In this document: piece after piece, positions 40,382 to 48,815 of the stretch
How the letters are laid out: the number at the start of each line of letters is the position of its first letter
How positions within the stretch are numbered: position 1 is the stretch's first letter
NCBI RefSeq assembly: GCF_035920345.1
Contig: NZ_CP109149.1
Location: forward strand, 6,076,001 to 6,140,000
Direction of reading: 5' to 3'
From: Nocardia vinacea
GTDB taxonomy: Bacteria; Actinomycetota; Actinomycetes; Mycobacteriales; Mycobacteriaceae
DNA length: 64,000 bases
Notes under the pieces: model-generated
Database searches by the model: none
Told to the model about the DNA's origin: nothing
What the model saw: the letters and a program-made list of their open reading frames with translations, nothing else
Translations under genes and position numbers: made by a program

Positions 40382-40449
40382 GTCCTGCGTCCTTCCGGAT
40401 CGCCGGGCGGACCGGCGACCGCTGGTACTAGCCTTGCCAGAGAGATTAA

Positions 40450-40486
40450 ATTTTGCTTTGCAAGCAAAATTACTTTGTGAGCAAAG
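40450..40486. promoter_or_regulatory. MarR operator pair in the divergent promoter
   Basis: A perfect 21-bp palindrome (arms ATTTTGCTT and AAGCAAAAT around TGC, 40450-40470) is followed by a second site CTTTG-TGAG-CAAAG (40473-40486). Both contain TTTG-N2-AGCAAA. The region is unusually AT-rich for this genome and lies between the nitroreductase-hemerythrin gene and marR. Confidence 0.75.
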
Positions 40487-40506
40487 GCTATTTGGAGGTG
40501 TGCGGG

Positions 40507-40971
40507 ATGTCAACGGGTGCGCGTGGCATCGGGGTGGACGAGGGCATTCGGAGTCTGCTGCTGCTCATGCCGCGGGTGGTGGGACGGGCCAAGAAGATGC
40601 GCGTTCCCGAAGAGCTGCAATCGTTTTCGCTCGCTCCGCGGCATCTGTCACTGCTGGCGAATCTGGTGTTCGAGGGGCCGATGACGGTGAACGAGCTGGC
40701 GGCGCGGCTGGAAGTCGCGCCGACGACGGTCAGCCTGATGGTGGGCGATCTGAGCCGTCAGGGAGTACTCGAGCGACGCTCGGATGCGGCGGATCGCCGT
40801 CGGACCATCGTCGCCATCGCGGCAGCGCACGAGAAGTCGGTCAATGCCTGGCTCGGTGGCAGTGCGCGGGCGTGGCGGAAGGTGCTCGAGCCATTGAATG
40901 CCGAGCAGCGGCGGATGTTCGTCGACACGCTACGGGCCTACGAACAGGAACTCGCGGCCGAACACGATTGA
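40507..40971 (+). CDS. MarR family transcriptional regulator
   Basis: A 154-residue winged-helix regulator. The HTH is LAPRHLSLLANLVFEGPMTVN then ELAARLEVAPTTVSLMVGDL, the wing LERRSDAADRRRTIVAIAA, and terminal helices give the dimer. ATG 40507 is chosen, since the upstream frame passes through the operator. The two palindromes just upstream suggest autorepression and control of the divergent fusion gene. Confidence 0.88.
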   Translation: MSTGARGIGVDEGIRSLLLLMPRVVGRAKKMRVPEELQSFSLAPRHLSLLANLVFEGPMTVNELAARLEVAPTTVSLMVGDLSRQGVLERRSDAADRRRTIVAIAAAHEKSVNAWLGGSARAWRKVLEPLNAEQRRMFVDTLRAYEQELAAEHD

Positions 40972-40989
40972 GCGCGTCGGGTCCACCGA

Positions 40990-41865
40990 TCAGTAATTGC
41001 GGGGCCCGCCCCCCATTTCCTCGAGGCGGGCGATGCGATCGGCCATCGGGGGGTGGGTGGAGAACAGGCGTGCCGCACGCTCACCGGCCCGGAACGGGTT
41101 GGCGATCATCAGGTGCGACTGGGCAGTCAGCTGCGGCTCAGGGGGCAGCGGGGCGGCCTGTACGCCGCGCTCCAGCTTGCGCAGCGCCGAGGCCAGGGCG
41201 AGCGGATCGCCGGTCAGCTCGGCGCCGGATCGGTCGGCTTGATATTCGCGGGAGCGCGAGACGGCCAATTTGACCAGGGTCGCGGCGATCGGGCCGAGCA
41301 GCGTCACCAGGATCACGCCGAGGATATTGGGGCCGTCGCCATTGCGGTTGCCGCCGAACATCGAGGCGAAGAAGGCCAGGTTGGCCAGGCCGGAGATGAC
41401 CGCGGCCAGTGCGCCCGCGATCGAGGAGATCAGGATGTCGCGGTTGTAGACGTGCGATAGCTCGTGGCCGAGCACCGCGCGTAGTTCGCGCTCGTCGAGG
41501 ATCTGCAGGATGCCGCTGGTACAGCAGACCGCGGCGCGGCGCGGATTGCGTCCGGTCGCGAAGGCGTTGGGGGCGTTGGTCGGGCTGATGTAGAGCCGCG
41601 GCATCGGCTGACGCGCGGTGGTCGCGAGCTCACGCACGATGCGATAGATGACCGGGGCCTCCAGCTCGCTGACCGGCTGCGCGTGCATGGCCTTGAGCGC
41701 GATCTTGTCGCTGTAGAAATAGGCATAGGCATTCATGCCGACGGCGAGCAGGATCGCCAGGAAGAGAATCAGCGGGCTGCGGAACATCGACCCGATGAAC
41801 ACGATCAAGGCCGAGAGGCCGACCATGAGCCCGAACGTCTTCAGCCCATTCGCATACCCGTGCAT
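40990..41865 (-). CDS. htpX: zinc metalloprotease HtpX
   Basis: A 291-residue membrane protease. It has two N-terminal membrane helices ([39 protein letters not shown]), the zinc motif [11 protein letters not shown], a further hydrophobic pair and the third zinc ligand region [16 protein letters not shown]. HtpX removes damaged membrane proteins in envelope stress. The Gln/Pro-rich end finishes with [15 protein letters not shown]. It sits next to grcC1 and menJ, as in mycobacteria. A family C element is about 95 bp upstream. Confidence 0.93.
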   Translation of the reverse strand: MHGYANGLKTFGLMVGLSALIVFIGSMFRSPLILFLAILLAVGMNAYAYFYSDKIALKAMHAQPVSELEAPVIYRIVRELATTARQPMPRLYISPTNAPNAFATGRNPRRAAVCCTSGILQILDERELRAVLGHELSHVYNRDILISSIAGALAAVISGLANLAFFASMFGGNRNGDGPNILGVILVTLLGPIAATLVKLAVSRSREYQADRSGAELTGDPLALASALRKLERGVQAAPLPPEPQLTAQSHLMIANPFRAGERAARLFSTHPPMADRIARLEEMGGGPRNY

Positions 41866-41956
41866 GTCCGCCTCTCCGCGTATTCAGGCCATACAAGTCA
41901 GTGCCGCGAGACTTGGTCACAGGTCCTGCGTCGAGTGCCTGGTGGGTTCTGGGCGT

Positions 41957-41990
41957 ACCCGGCGAGTTACCCATGTACTCACGAAATCAG
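41957..41990 (-). repeat. family C 34-bp element, copy 2
   Basis: Near-identical (31 of 34) to the element at 30930-30963. It lies about 92 bp upstream of htpX in a 221-bp gap that shows nothing else. Confidence 0.6.
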
Positions 41991-42086
41991 TCGTCGCGTT
42001 TGCCACGATCTCACCGATTGGATTACACCAGGTCAACGCCGAGGGCGGGGCGAAGGTTCCTGATCGAAATGTGAGCTCCGTGCCAC

Positions 42087-43109
42087 CTAGCCGACGCGTT
42101 CGATGGTGTAACGGACCAGGCGCTCGAGGGCGTCGTTGGCCGGGCCCGACGGCAGCGCGGAGAGTTCGGCGTGCGCGATATCGGCGTAGCTCTGCAGCTT
42201 CTCCTTGGCCAGCACCATGCCGCGGGAGTGGGCGAGCAAGGACAGCGCCTCCTCGACCTCGTCGTCGGTCTGCAGCGGGTGGGCCAGCAGTTTGCGCAGG
42301 CGGTCGCCCTCGGCACCCTCGTCGCGCAGCGCGTACAGCACCGGCAGGGTGTGCACGCCCTCGCGCAGATCGGTGCCCGGCGTTTTACCGGATTGTTCGG
42401 CGGCCGAGGAGATGTCGATGATGTCGTCGGAGATCTGGAAGGCGGTGCCGACCGCATCGCCGAGCCGGGCCAACCGCTCGACGTGTTCGGCATCGGCGCC
42501 GGAGAAGGTGCCACCGAAGCGTCCGGCGGCGGCGATCAGCGAGCCGGTCTTCTCCCAGACCACGCGCAGGTAATGCTCGACCGGATCCTGGGATTCGCGC
42601 GCGCCCATGGTTTCCCGCATCTGACCGGTGACCAGTTCGGCGAAGGTTTCGGCGATGATCCGCACGGCATCGGGGCCGAGGGTCGAGGTGAGCCGTGACG
42701 CGTGTGCGAAGAGATAGTCGCCGGCGAGGATGGCGATGCTGTTGCCCCAGCGCGAATTCACGCTCGGGGCGCCGCGGCGCATCGGGGCCTCGTCCATCAC
42801 GTCGTCGTGGTACAGAGTCGCCAGGTGCACCAGCTCGACCACAGTGCCCGCAGTGATCAGCGCCGGATCGGTGGGGCGCGGACCGAGCTGGCCGGTGAGG
42901 ATGGTGAACAGCGGGCGGAATCGCTTGCCCCCGGCCTTGGCCAGATGCAGCGCCGCCTCCTGTAGGAACAGCTCGCCGTCGGACAGCTCATCGATCAGGA
43001 GTTTTTCGACATCGATGAGGCCATTGCGCACGGTCTCCGCGAGCTCGGTATCACCGAGATCGACTCCGGCCACCACCGTGCTCTCATCACTCACAGCCGA
43101 TGTGCTCAT
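42087..43109 (-). CDS. grcC1: polyprenyl diphosphate synthase (GrcC1-like)
   Basis: A 340-residue trans-prenyltransferase. The first aspartate-rich motif LYHDDVMDEAPMRRG, KAGGKRFRPLFTILT and the second motif FQISDDIIDISS are intact. It condenses isopentenyl units to a long all-trans chain, in this neighbourhood presumably the side chain of menaquinone. ATG 43109 (MSTSAVSDE) has GGGAGAAGAG upstream; 43139 would be an alternative. It is divergent from menJ. Confidence 0.93.
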   Translation of the reverse strand: MSTSAVSDESTVVAGVDLGDTELAETVRNGLIDVEKLLIDELSDGELFLQEAALHLAKAGGKRFRPLFTILTGQLGPRPTDPALITAGTVVELVHLATLYHDDVMDEAPMRRGAPSVNSRWGNSIAILAGDYLFAHASRLTSTLGPDAVRIIAETFAELVTGQMRETMGARESQDPVEHYLRVVWEKTGSLIAAAGRFGGTFSGADAEHVERLARLGDAVGTAFQISDDIIDISSAAEQSGKTPGTDLREGVHTLPVLYALRDEGAEGDRLRKLLAHPLQTDDEVEEALSLLAHSRGMVLAKEKLQSYADIAHAELSALPSGPANDALERLVRYTIERVG

Positions 43110-43303
43110 CTCTTCTCCCAGCGATGCGTCCGACCCCACGGTAGAGAACCTAGCGTGTCCCCGCCGCGCGGCCCATGAACACCGTCACTATGCGGTGTAT
43201 CAGACACTTTTCCATATCGTTTTCCGACGTCATCGATCGCATGGTCTGCGCCACGGGCAGGCTCCATCGACACGAACCGAATGCTCCTGCGAGTATTGAG
43301 CGC

Positions 43304-44584
43304 ATGGGTTCACCGGATGTCACCCCCGTCGGCGGGGACGGGGAGACGCAGAGCGCGATTCCCACACAGACCGAAGTGCTCGTGGTCGGTGCCGGGCCGG
43401 CCGGATCGGCCACCGCCGCCTGGGCCGCGCGGGCCGGTCGCGATGTCCTGCTCATCGATTCAGCCGTCTTCCCACGTGACAAGACCTGCGGCGATGGACT
43501 CACCCCGCGCGCGACCGCCGAATTGGAGCACCTCGGGCTCGGCGACTGGCTGCGCGCGCACACCGTGAACCACGGCCTGCGGCTGACGGGTTTCGGTCGC
43601 GAGGCCGAGCTGCCGTGGCCGGGCGGTTCCTTCCCAACGTATGGAAGTGCCGTTCCCCGAACCGAACTCGACGACAAGCTGCGTGAGACAGCGGTGAAGT
43701 CCGGGGCCAGGATGCTGGATGGCACGAAAGTGATCGATGTCATCCGGGAGGGTGATCGCGTCACGGGTGTGACGGTGAAGACGGCGGAGGGCACCCGTTC
43801 GATCGGATGCAAGACGCTCGTGGTCGCCGACGGTGTCCGCTCCCCGATCGGAAAACTGCTCGGGCGCACCTGGCATCGGCAGTACGCCTATGGCACCGCG
43901 GCCCGCGCCTACATCAAATCCGCGCGCAGCGACGACCAGTGGATCACCTCGCATCTGGAGCTGCGCAATGCCGACGGTGACTTGGTACCCGGCTACGGCT
44001 GGGTGTTCCCGCTCGGCAATGGCGAGGTGAATATCGGCGTCGGCTCGCTGGCCACCGAGCAGCGGCCCTCGCATGTCGCGCTGAAACCGCTGCTGGAGCA
44101 CTACACGTCGTTGCGCCGCGAGGAGTGGCAGTTCGAGGGGTCGCTGCGGGCGGTCGCGTCCGCACTGCTGCCGATGGGCGGGGCGGTATCGAATGTCGCG
44201 GGGCTCAATTGGGTGCTGATCGGCGATGCCGCGGGCTGTGTGAATCCGCTCAACGGCGAGGGCATCGATTACGGACTGGAGGGCGGGCACATGCTCGCCG
44301 AACTGCTGGACGAACCGGATCTCACGATGGTGTGGCCGGAGCTCTTGCGTACCCGCTACGGGCGGACGTTCTCGGTGGCGCGGCGGATCGCCGGTCTGGC
44401 GACCCACCCCAGGATGGTGCCGATGGGCGGGCCGCCGGTGATGCGGTCGAAGTATCTGCAGCGCACAGCGGTTCGGGTGATGGGCAATCTGGTCACCGAC
44501 GAGGATCTGGATCTGACGGCAAGGGCCTGGCGGGCCGCGGGCCGGGCGTCCTACCGCTTCGACGAACTCGCACCCTTCACCTGA
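43304..44584 (+). CDS. menJ: menaquinone reductase MenJ (geranylgeranyl reductase family)
   Basis: A 426-residue flavoprotein. It has an N-terminal FAD Rossmann motif (EVLVVGAGPAGSATAAWAA), the CGDGLTPRA block typical of geranylgeranyl reductases and the second FAD motif VLIGDAAGCVNPLNGEGIDY. In M. tuberculosis the homologue (Rv0561c) reduces one isoprene double bond of menaquinone-9. ATG 43304 is chosen, since the upstream 43 codons have no family sequence. It is followed immediately by an AraC-type gene. Confidence 0.93.
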   Translation: MGSPDVTPVGGDGETQSAIPTQTEVLVVGAGPAGSATAAWAARAGRDVLLIDSAVFPRDKTCGDGLTPRATAELEHLGLGDWLRAHTVNHGLRLTGFGREAELPWPGGSFPTYGSAVPRTELDDKLRETAVKSGARMLDGTKVIDVIREGDRVTGVTVKTAEGTRSIGCKTLVVADGVRSPIGKLLGRTWHRQYAYGTAARAYIKSARSDDQWITSHLELRNADGDLVPGYGWVFPLGNGEVNIGVGSLATEQRPSHVALKPLLEHYTSLRREEWQFEGSLRAVASALLPMGGAVSNVAGLNWVLIGDAAGCVNPLNGEGIDYGLEGGHMLAELLDEPDLTMVWPELLRTRYGRTFSVARRIAGLATHPRMVPMGGPPVMRSKYLQRTAVRVMGNLVTDEDLDLTARAWRAAGRASYRFDELAPFT

Positions 44585-44585
44585 G

Positions 44586-44999
44586 ATGACCGGATTGCCC
44601 GCGCTCTACCTACTTCCGCATCTGCGGCGGGCGCGGGATCTTGCGGACCGGAACTATGCCGAGCCGTTGAATCTGGACGAATTGGCTGCCGCCGCAGGGG
44701 TTTCGAAGTATCACTTCCTGCGCGCGTTCGCGACCGTGTACGGCGTGACGCCCGCGGCGTATCTGGCGGAGCGGCGGATCGAGCGGGCACAGGATTATCT
44801 GCGGGCCACCAACCTCACCGTGACCGAGGTATGCATGCTGGTCGGATACAGCAGTCTCGGGTCGTTCAGCAGTAAGTTCCGGCAGTTGGTCGGGGTGACG
44901 CCGTCGGAGTACCAGGCCGAATTCGCGGACGGCGCGCCACGGATTCCGGGCTGTTATGTGTTCATGCACGGGCTGTCGGATCGCAAGCCGCGGGGCTGA
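44586..44999 (+). CDS. AraC family regulator, DNA-binding domain only
   Basis: A 137-residue protein consisting of little more than the two AraC helix-turn-helix units (LNLDELAAAAGVSKYHFLRAF and VTEVCMLVGYSSLGSFSSKF) and the conserved RRIERAQDYL linker. No effector domain is present, as in SoxS/MarA-size proteins. ATG overlaps the region just after menJ (1 bp gap), so it may be co-transcribed. The VOC gene 71 bp downstream is its probable partner; stand-alone AraC-VOC pairs recur in actinobacteria. Confidence 0.85.
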   Translation: MTGLPALYLLPHLRRARDLADRNYAEPLNLDELAAAAGVSKYHFLRAFATVYGVTPAAYLAERRIERAQDYLRATNLTVTEVCMLVGYSSLGSFSSKFRQLVGVTPSEYQAEFADGAPRIPGCYVFMHGLSDRKPRG

Positions 45000-45070
45000 G
45001 GCTGAGCGGTTCGCACAGCTCAGCAATTTCGGAGAAGCGTCCGGATCGACGCGTTTCCTAGTCTTTGGGC

Positions 45071-45505
45071 ATGACTATTACGAATGTCTCGCTGGTCACC
45101 GTGTACGTCACCGACCAGGACGCCGCCAAGCAGTGGTACACCGAAAAGCTGGGGTTCGTCGAGCGCACGGATCTGACGATGGGCGACAACGGATTCCGCT
45201 GGGTCAGCATCGCACATCCCGATCATCCGGAACTCGAGGTCACCCTGATGATTCCGGGACCGCCGCTGGATGACAATCTCGCCGACGCCATCCGCCGGGC
45301 CCTGGCCAATGGCACCAACGGCGCACTCGGCCTGAAGACCGACGACTGCCAGAAGACCTTCGAGGAATTGACCGCCAAGGGCGTGGAGTTCATCCAGCCG
45401 CCCGCCGAACGGCCCTACGGCACCGAGGCGATCATCCGGGACAACTCCGGCAACTGGCTGGTGCTGGTGGAGCCCAAGGAATTCAGCCCGGAGGATTTCG
45501 CCTAG
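45071..45505 (+). CDS. VOC superfamily protein
   Basis: A 144-residue glyoxalase-like protein. VTVYVTDQDAAKQWYTEKLG begins the first module; EVTLMIPGPP, KGVEFIQPPAERPYGTEAII and NSGNWLVLVEP belong to the second. Probable substrate unknown. ATG 45071 (MTITNVSLV) is preferred to an ATG two codons earlier (45065). It follows the small AraC gene. Confidence 0.82.
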   Translation: MTITNVSLVTVYVTDQDAAKQWYTEKLGFVERTDLTMGDNGFRWVSIAHPDHPELEVTLMIPGPPLDDNLADAIRRALANGTNGALGLKTDDCQKTFEELTAKGVEFIQPPAERPYGTEAIIRDNSGNWLVLVEPKEFSPEDFA

Positions 45506-45541
45506 CCGATGAGCCCGGCACGCCCCGGCGTTCGGAACTGG

Positions 45542-46048
45542 TCAGGCGCTCGCCTGCGCGGCGACCCACTCCTCGATGTGTTTACGCTCGCTCTCGAGCA
45601 CCCGATGATGCAACTGCTCGGCGAGCGGTTCGATGGCACCGCCGACCAACGGCACCTTCACCTGCACGGTACCGGCCACCTCGATCTCGGAACCCTCGGC
45701 CGTCGGGCGCAGTTCGTAGGTGCCCGACATTTCGGTGCTGATGCCGCGGGTGGCGCCCTCGAAGGTGCCCTTGGCGATTTCGCCGTCCAACGCCTGCCAA
45801 TTGTCGGTGCGCGAGAGCAGTAGTTCGTTCTCGAGTACCCTGCTCACGATGCCGGGAACCTTGTCATCGCTTGCCTTTTCGGTCATATGTATGCGGATGG
45901 TGCCCGCGCCCTGCGGATGCGAGAGATCGAGCGTGGCGGTCCGCGCATCGGCGAAGCGGGACTGCCAGACGTCATCGGTGGTGAGTGCCCGGTGAAGATC
46001 TTCGACCGGGACGGCGTAAGGCACGGTGAAGCTGAATTTTCGGGACAT
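45542..46048 (-). CDS. DUF2505 (START-like) protein
   Basis: A 168-residue protein of the DUF2505 family: MSRKFSFTVPYAVPVEDLHR start, a lipid-cup-like beta/helix pattern, GTVQVKVPLVGGAIEPLAEQL and a C-terminal helix HHRVLESERKHIEEWVAA. The fold is START/Bet v1-like and may bind a lipid; no catalytic residues are evident. ATG 46048 is chosen. It is divergent from the small DUF3592-like gene. Confidence 0.8.
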   Translation of the reverse strand: MSRKFSFTVPYAVPVEDLHRALTTDDVWQSRFADARTATLDLSHPQGAGTIRIHMTEKASDDKVPGIVSRVLENELLLSRTDNWQALDGEIAKGTFEGATRGISTEMSGTYELRPTAEGSEIEVAGTVQVKVPLVGGAIEPLAEQLHHRVLESERKHIEEWVAAQASA

Positions 46049-46085
46049 GGGCGCAAACGGTATCGGAGGCGGCAAGTAGCCTGTT

Positions 46086-46571
46086 GTGGTGTCGGAAACC
46101 AGCCAGTCTGAAAGGCGTTCGAACCGCCTGCGGCGGGCCAGGATCGGGGTGCTGACGGCGGCCGTCTTCCTCAGCGCCCTCATTGTGCTGTTGGTGCTGG
46201 CCGCCTGGCGCAACGATTATCTGATCAGCTCCGACAAGGGTGTGACCTCCGCCGAGGTGCTCTCGGCCGGGCGGCTGCGTTCGGCGGTCATCTATGTCAC
46301 ACCGGACGGGAAGACGCACAATCCGAAGGTCGGGGTGCTGTATCCGACGAACCTCACCGCGGGTGAGCGGATAAATGTGGAGTACAGCCGCAAGGATCCG
46401 GATCTGGTCCGGGTGGCCGGGCGTGATGTGCGGGTCGCGATTCAGCCCGCGCTGTCGGTGATTCTGGTGGTGTGGGTGGTCGCGTTGCCCACAATGTGGC
46501 TGCTGCTGCGGGCACAACGCCGCACGCCCGGCCCGGTGAACAGATCCCGCGCGGCGGCCGGCGCCGCCTGA
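46086..46571 (+). CDS. DUF3592-like membrane protein
   Basis: A 161-residue protein with a basic N-terminus, a membrane helix ([21 protein letters not shown], about residues 21-41), an outside domain of about 70 residues with [21 protein letters not shown] and a second helix ([20 protein letters not shown]). It corresponds in position to M. tuberculosis Rv0556, next to mgtA. The function is unknown. GTG 46086 and 46089 are both possible starts. Confidence 0.78.
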   Translation: MVSETSQSERRSNRLRRARIGVLTAAVFLSALIVLLVLAAWRNDYLISSDKGVTSAEVLSAGRLRSAVIYVTPDGKTHNPKVGVLYPTNLTAGERINVEYSRKDPDLVRVAGRDVRVAIQPALSVILVVWVVALPTMWLLLRAQRRTPGPVNRSRAAAGAA

Positions 46572-46657
46572 GGCGAGCAGCCCCGACAGTTCGCCGGATC
46601 TTTGCGTATCGGTCATTTCGACGTGACGGCGTGGCGCGTTGCACGGGTCAACCTGGA

Positions 46658-47803
46658 ATGGTGCGAGTAGCCATCGTTTCGGAGTCGTTCCTGCCGAATA
46701 TGAACGGCGTCGTCAATTCCGTGCTCCGGGTGCTGGACCACCTGGACCAGCACGGGCACGAGGCGCTGGTGATCGCGCCGGATACGCCGCACGGGCTGCC
46801 CACCGCCCCACGGGTCTACAAAAGGTTCCCGGTGCATCTGGTACCAGCGGTGATGGTGCCGAAGGTCAGCTCGCTGCCGGTGGGCCTGCCGCAGCCCGGG
46901 ATCACCGCCGCGATCAACGAATTCGATGCCGATGTGGTGCATTTGGCCTCGCCCTTCCTGCTCGGCGCGGGCGGTCTCGGTGCGGCGATGCGTTTGGATC
47001 TGCCGACGGTCGCGATCTATCAGACCGATGTGGCCGGATTCGCGAAGAGTTACGGGCTGGGGCTGGCCAGTCGCGCGGCCTGGGCCTGGACGCGACGGAT
47101 TCACGAGGGCGCGACGCGGACGCTGGCACCGTCGCGTGCGGCGGCCGAGGATCTGGGGCGGCACGGTATCCCCCGGGTGCACCGCTGGGGTCGCGGTGTC
47201 GATATCGGCCGGTTCACACCGTCGGCGAAGCGACCGGAACTGCGGTCGTCCTGGTTACGCGGGCGGGACAAGCTGCTCGTGGGGTTCGTCGGTCGGTTGG
47301 CCCCGGAGAAGCATGTGGAGCGGCTCGCGGTGCTGGTGAGCGATCCGGCGATCCAGCTGGTGATCGTCGGAGACGGGCCGGAGCGGGCTCGGTTGGCTCG
47401 GATGATGCCCACCGCGGTCTTCACCGGTGAGCTCGGCGGCGGCGAGCTGGCGCAGGCGTATGCGAGCCTGGATGTGATGGTGCACGCGGGTGAACACGAG
47501 ACTTTCTGTCAGGGCGTGCAGGAGGCGCTGGCCGCCGGGGTTCCGGTGATCGGGCCGGATGCGGGCGGACCGCGGGATCTGATCGCGCACTGCCGCAACG
47601 GCTACCTGTTGCCGGTGGATCGCTTCACTGAGCTGTTACCCAGTGCGGTTGCGGCGCTTCGTGATCCGGTATTGCGGGCGCGATTCGCCGCGGCCGCTCG
47701 CAAGTCGGTGCTGCACCGGACCTGGCCCGCCATCTGCACCGAATTGATGGGCCACTACGCCGACGTCACGGGGATTCGGACCCAGTTGCCACACACCGCG
47801 TGA
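46658..47803 (+). CDS. mgtA: GDP-mannose-dependent alpha-mannosyltransferase MgtA
   Basis: A 381-residue GT4-type glycosyltransferase. It begins [20 protein letters not shown], carries [13 protein letters not shown] and the donor-binding EX7E region ([21 protein letters not shown]). It aligns along its length with mycobacterial MgtA, which adds mannose to glucuronosyl-diacylglycerol for lipomannan-like lipids. The neighbours are Rv0556- and menG-like genes in both genomes. ATG 46658 has no clear Shine-Dalgarno. Confidence 0.9.
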   Translation: MVRVAIVSESFLPNMNGVVNSVLRVLDHLDQHGHEALVIAPDTPHGLPTAPRVYKRFPVHLVPAVMVPKVSSLPVGLPQPGITAAINEFDADVVHLASPFLLGAGGLGAAMRLDLPTVAIYQTDVAGFAKSYGLGLASRAAWAWTRRIHEGATRTLAPSRAAAEDLGRHGIPRVHRWGRGVDIGRFTPSAKRPELRSSWLRGRDKLLVGFVGRLAPEKHVERLAVLVSDPAIQLVIVGDGPERARLARMMPTAVFTGELGGGELAQAYASLDVMVHAGEHETFCQGVQEALAAGVPVIGPDAGGPRDLIAHCRNGYLLPVDRFTELLPSAVAALRDPVLRARFAAAARKSVLHRTWPAICTELMGHYADVTGIRTQLPHTA

Positions 47804-47951
47804 TCCGTTGTGAGTTTCGCGACCTCCGAAAGCCGGTTAGGGGATGTGACCATGGAAAAGACCGGCGTGTCTGATGGCGAGGCAGATTGTCTGGGCCAGT
47901 TCGGCGCGGGAGTCTCGCCCGGCATGTGTTACGCGCGGTAGGTTCGGGGGC

Positions 47952-48665
47952 GTGGCGAAAACAGAGCAGCGGGAACCGGTTCGGGCTTCGCTGGACAAGC
48001 AGCCGCACGAGGTCGCGTCGATGTTCGACGGGGTCGCGAAGCGGTACGACCTGACCAACACCGTCATCTCCTTGGGACAGGACCGATATTGGCGCTGGGC
48101 GGTGCGGAAGGCAGTGGCGCCGCGGCCGGGTGAGCGCGTGCTCGACCTCGCCGCCGGCACCGGCATTTCGACGCTTGACCTGGCGAAATCCGGTGCCTGG
48201 TGCCTGGCGGCCGACTTCTCCCAGGGCATGCTCGCCGCGGGCAAATTCCGCAATGTGCCGATGGTCGCCGCCGATGCGACCGCACTGCCCTTCGCCGACG
48301 ATTCGTTCGACGCGGTGACCATCTCCTACGGTCTGCGCAATATCTCCGAGACCGATGCCGCGCTGCGCGAGATGCTGCGGGTCACCAAGCCGGGCGGGCG
48401 GATGGTGGTCTGTGAGTTCTCCACACCGGTCGTGCCGATCTTCAGCACCATCTATCTGGAGTACCTGATGAAGGCGCTGCCCAAGGTCGCGGTGGCGGTG
48501 AGCAGTAATCCGGATGCCTACGTCTACCTCGCCGAATCCATCCGGGCCTGGCCGAATCAGCGGCAGTTGGCGCTGCGGATCGCCGATGCGGGCTGGTCGT
48601 CGGTGAAATGGCGCAATCTGACCGGCGGCATCGTCGCACTGCACCGCGCTTACAAATTGGGCTGA
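47952..48665 (+). CDS. menG: demethylmenaquinone methyltransferase MenG (UbiE family)
   Basis: A 237-residue SAM-dependent methyltransferase. The UbiE/COQ5 signatures [20 protein letters not shown] and [17 protein letters not shown] (SAM motif I) are followed by [21 protein letters not shown] and the conserved RLxLxxGxVxxHRA-like end. It methylates demethylmenaquinone, the last ring step of menaquinone synthesis. GTG 47952 is preceded by GGGGG; the upstream frame has no family sequence. Confidence 0.93.
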   Translation: MAKTEQREPVRASLDKQPHEVASMFDGVAKRYDLTNTVISLGQDRYWRWAVRKAVAPRPGERVLDLAAGTGISTLDLAKSGAWCLAADFSQGMLAAGKFRNVPMVAADATALPFADDSFDAVTISYGLRNISETDAALREMLRVTKPGGRMVVCEFSTPVVPIFSTIYLEYLMKALPKVAVAVSSNPDAYVYLAESIRAWPNQRQLALRIADAGWSSVKWRNLTGGIVALHRAYKLG

Positions 48666-48719
48666 CCGCCGAATTCGGCTGAGCACCTGGTCGCGGCATA
48701 TTTTCGTGGCGTAGGCCAC

Positions 48720-48750
48720 ACCTCACGGGGGAAATTTGCTGCGGTGAGGT
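48720..48750 (+). promoter_or_regulatory. dyad upstream of the nitrate reductase gene
   Basis: ACCTCAC and GTGAGGT are separated by 17 nt (48720-48750), 66 bp before the nitrate reductase start. An AT-rich segment with GGTTAATTGTCATC follows. A nitrogen regulator could bind here; no complete GlnR box is clear. Confidence 0.35.
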
Positions 48751-48815
48751 TAATTGTCATCTGTCGATAACGTTGGGTAAATCGGCCGCAATCGGCGGTG
48801 CGCATGATCGGTGGC

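Noticed and set aside
48751..48780. A GlnR box before the nitrate reductase gene
   Set aside because: Only half-site similarity is present; not enough to call.
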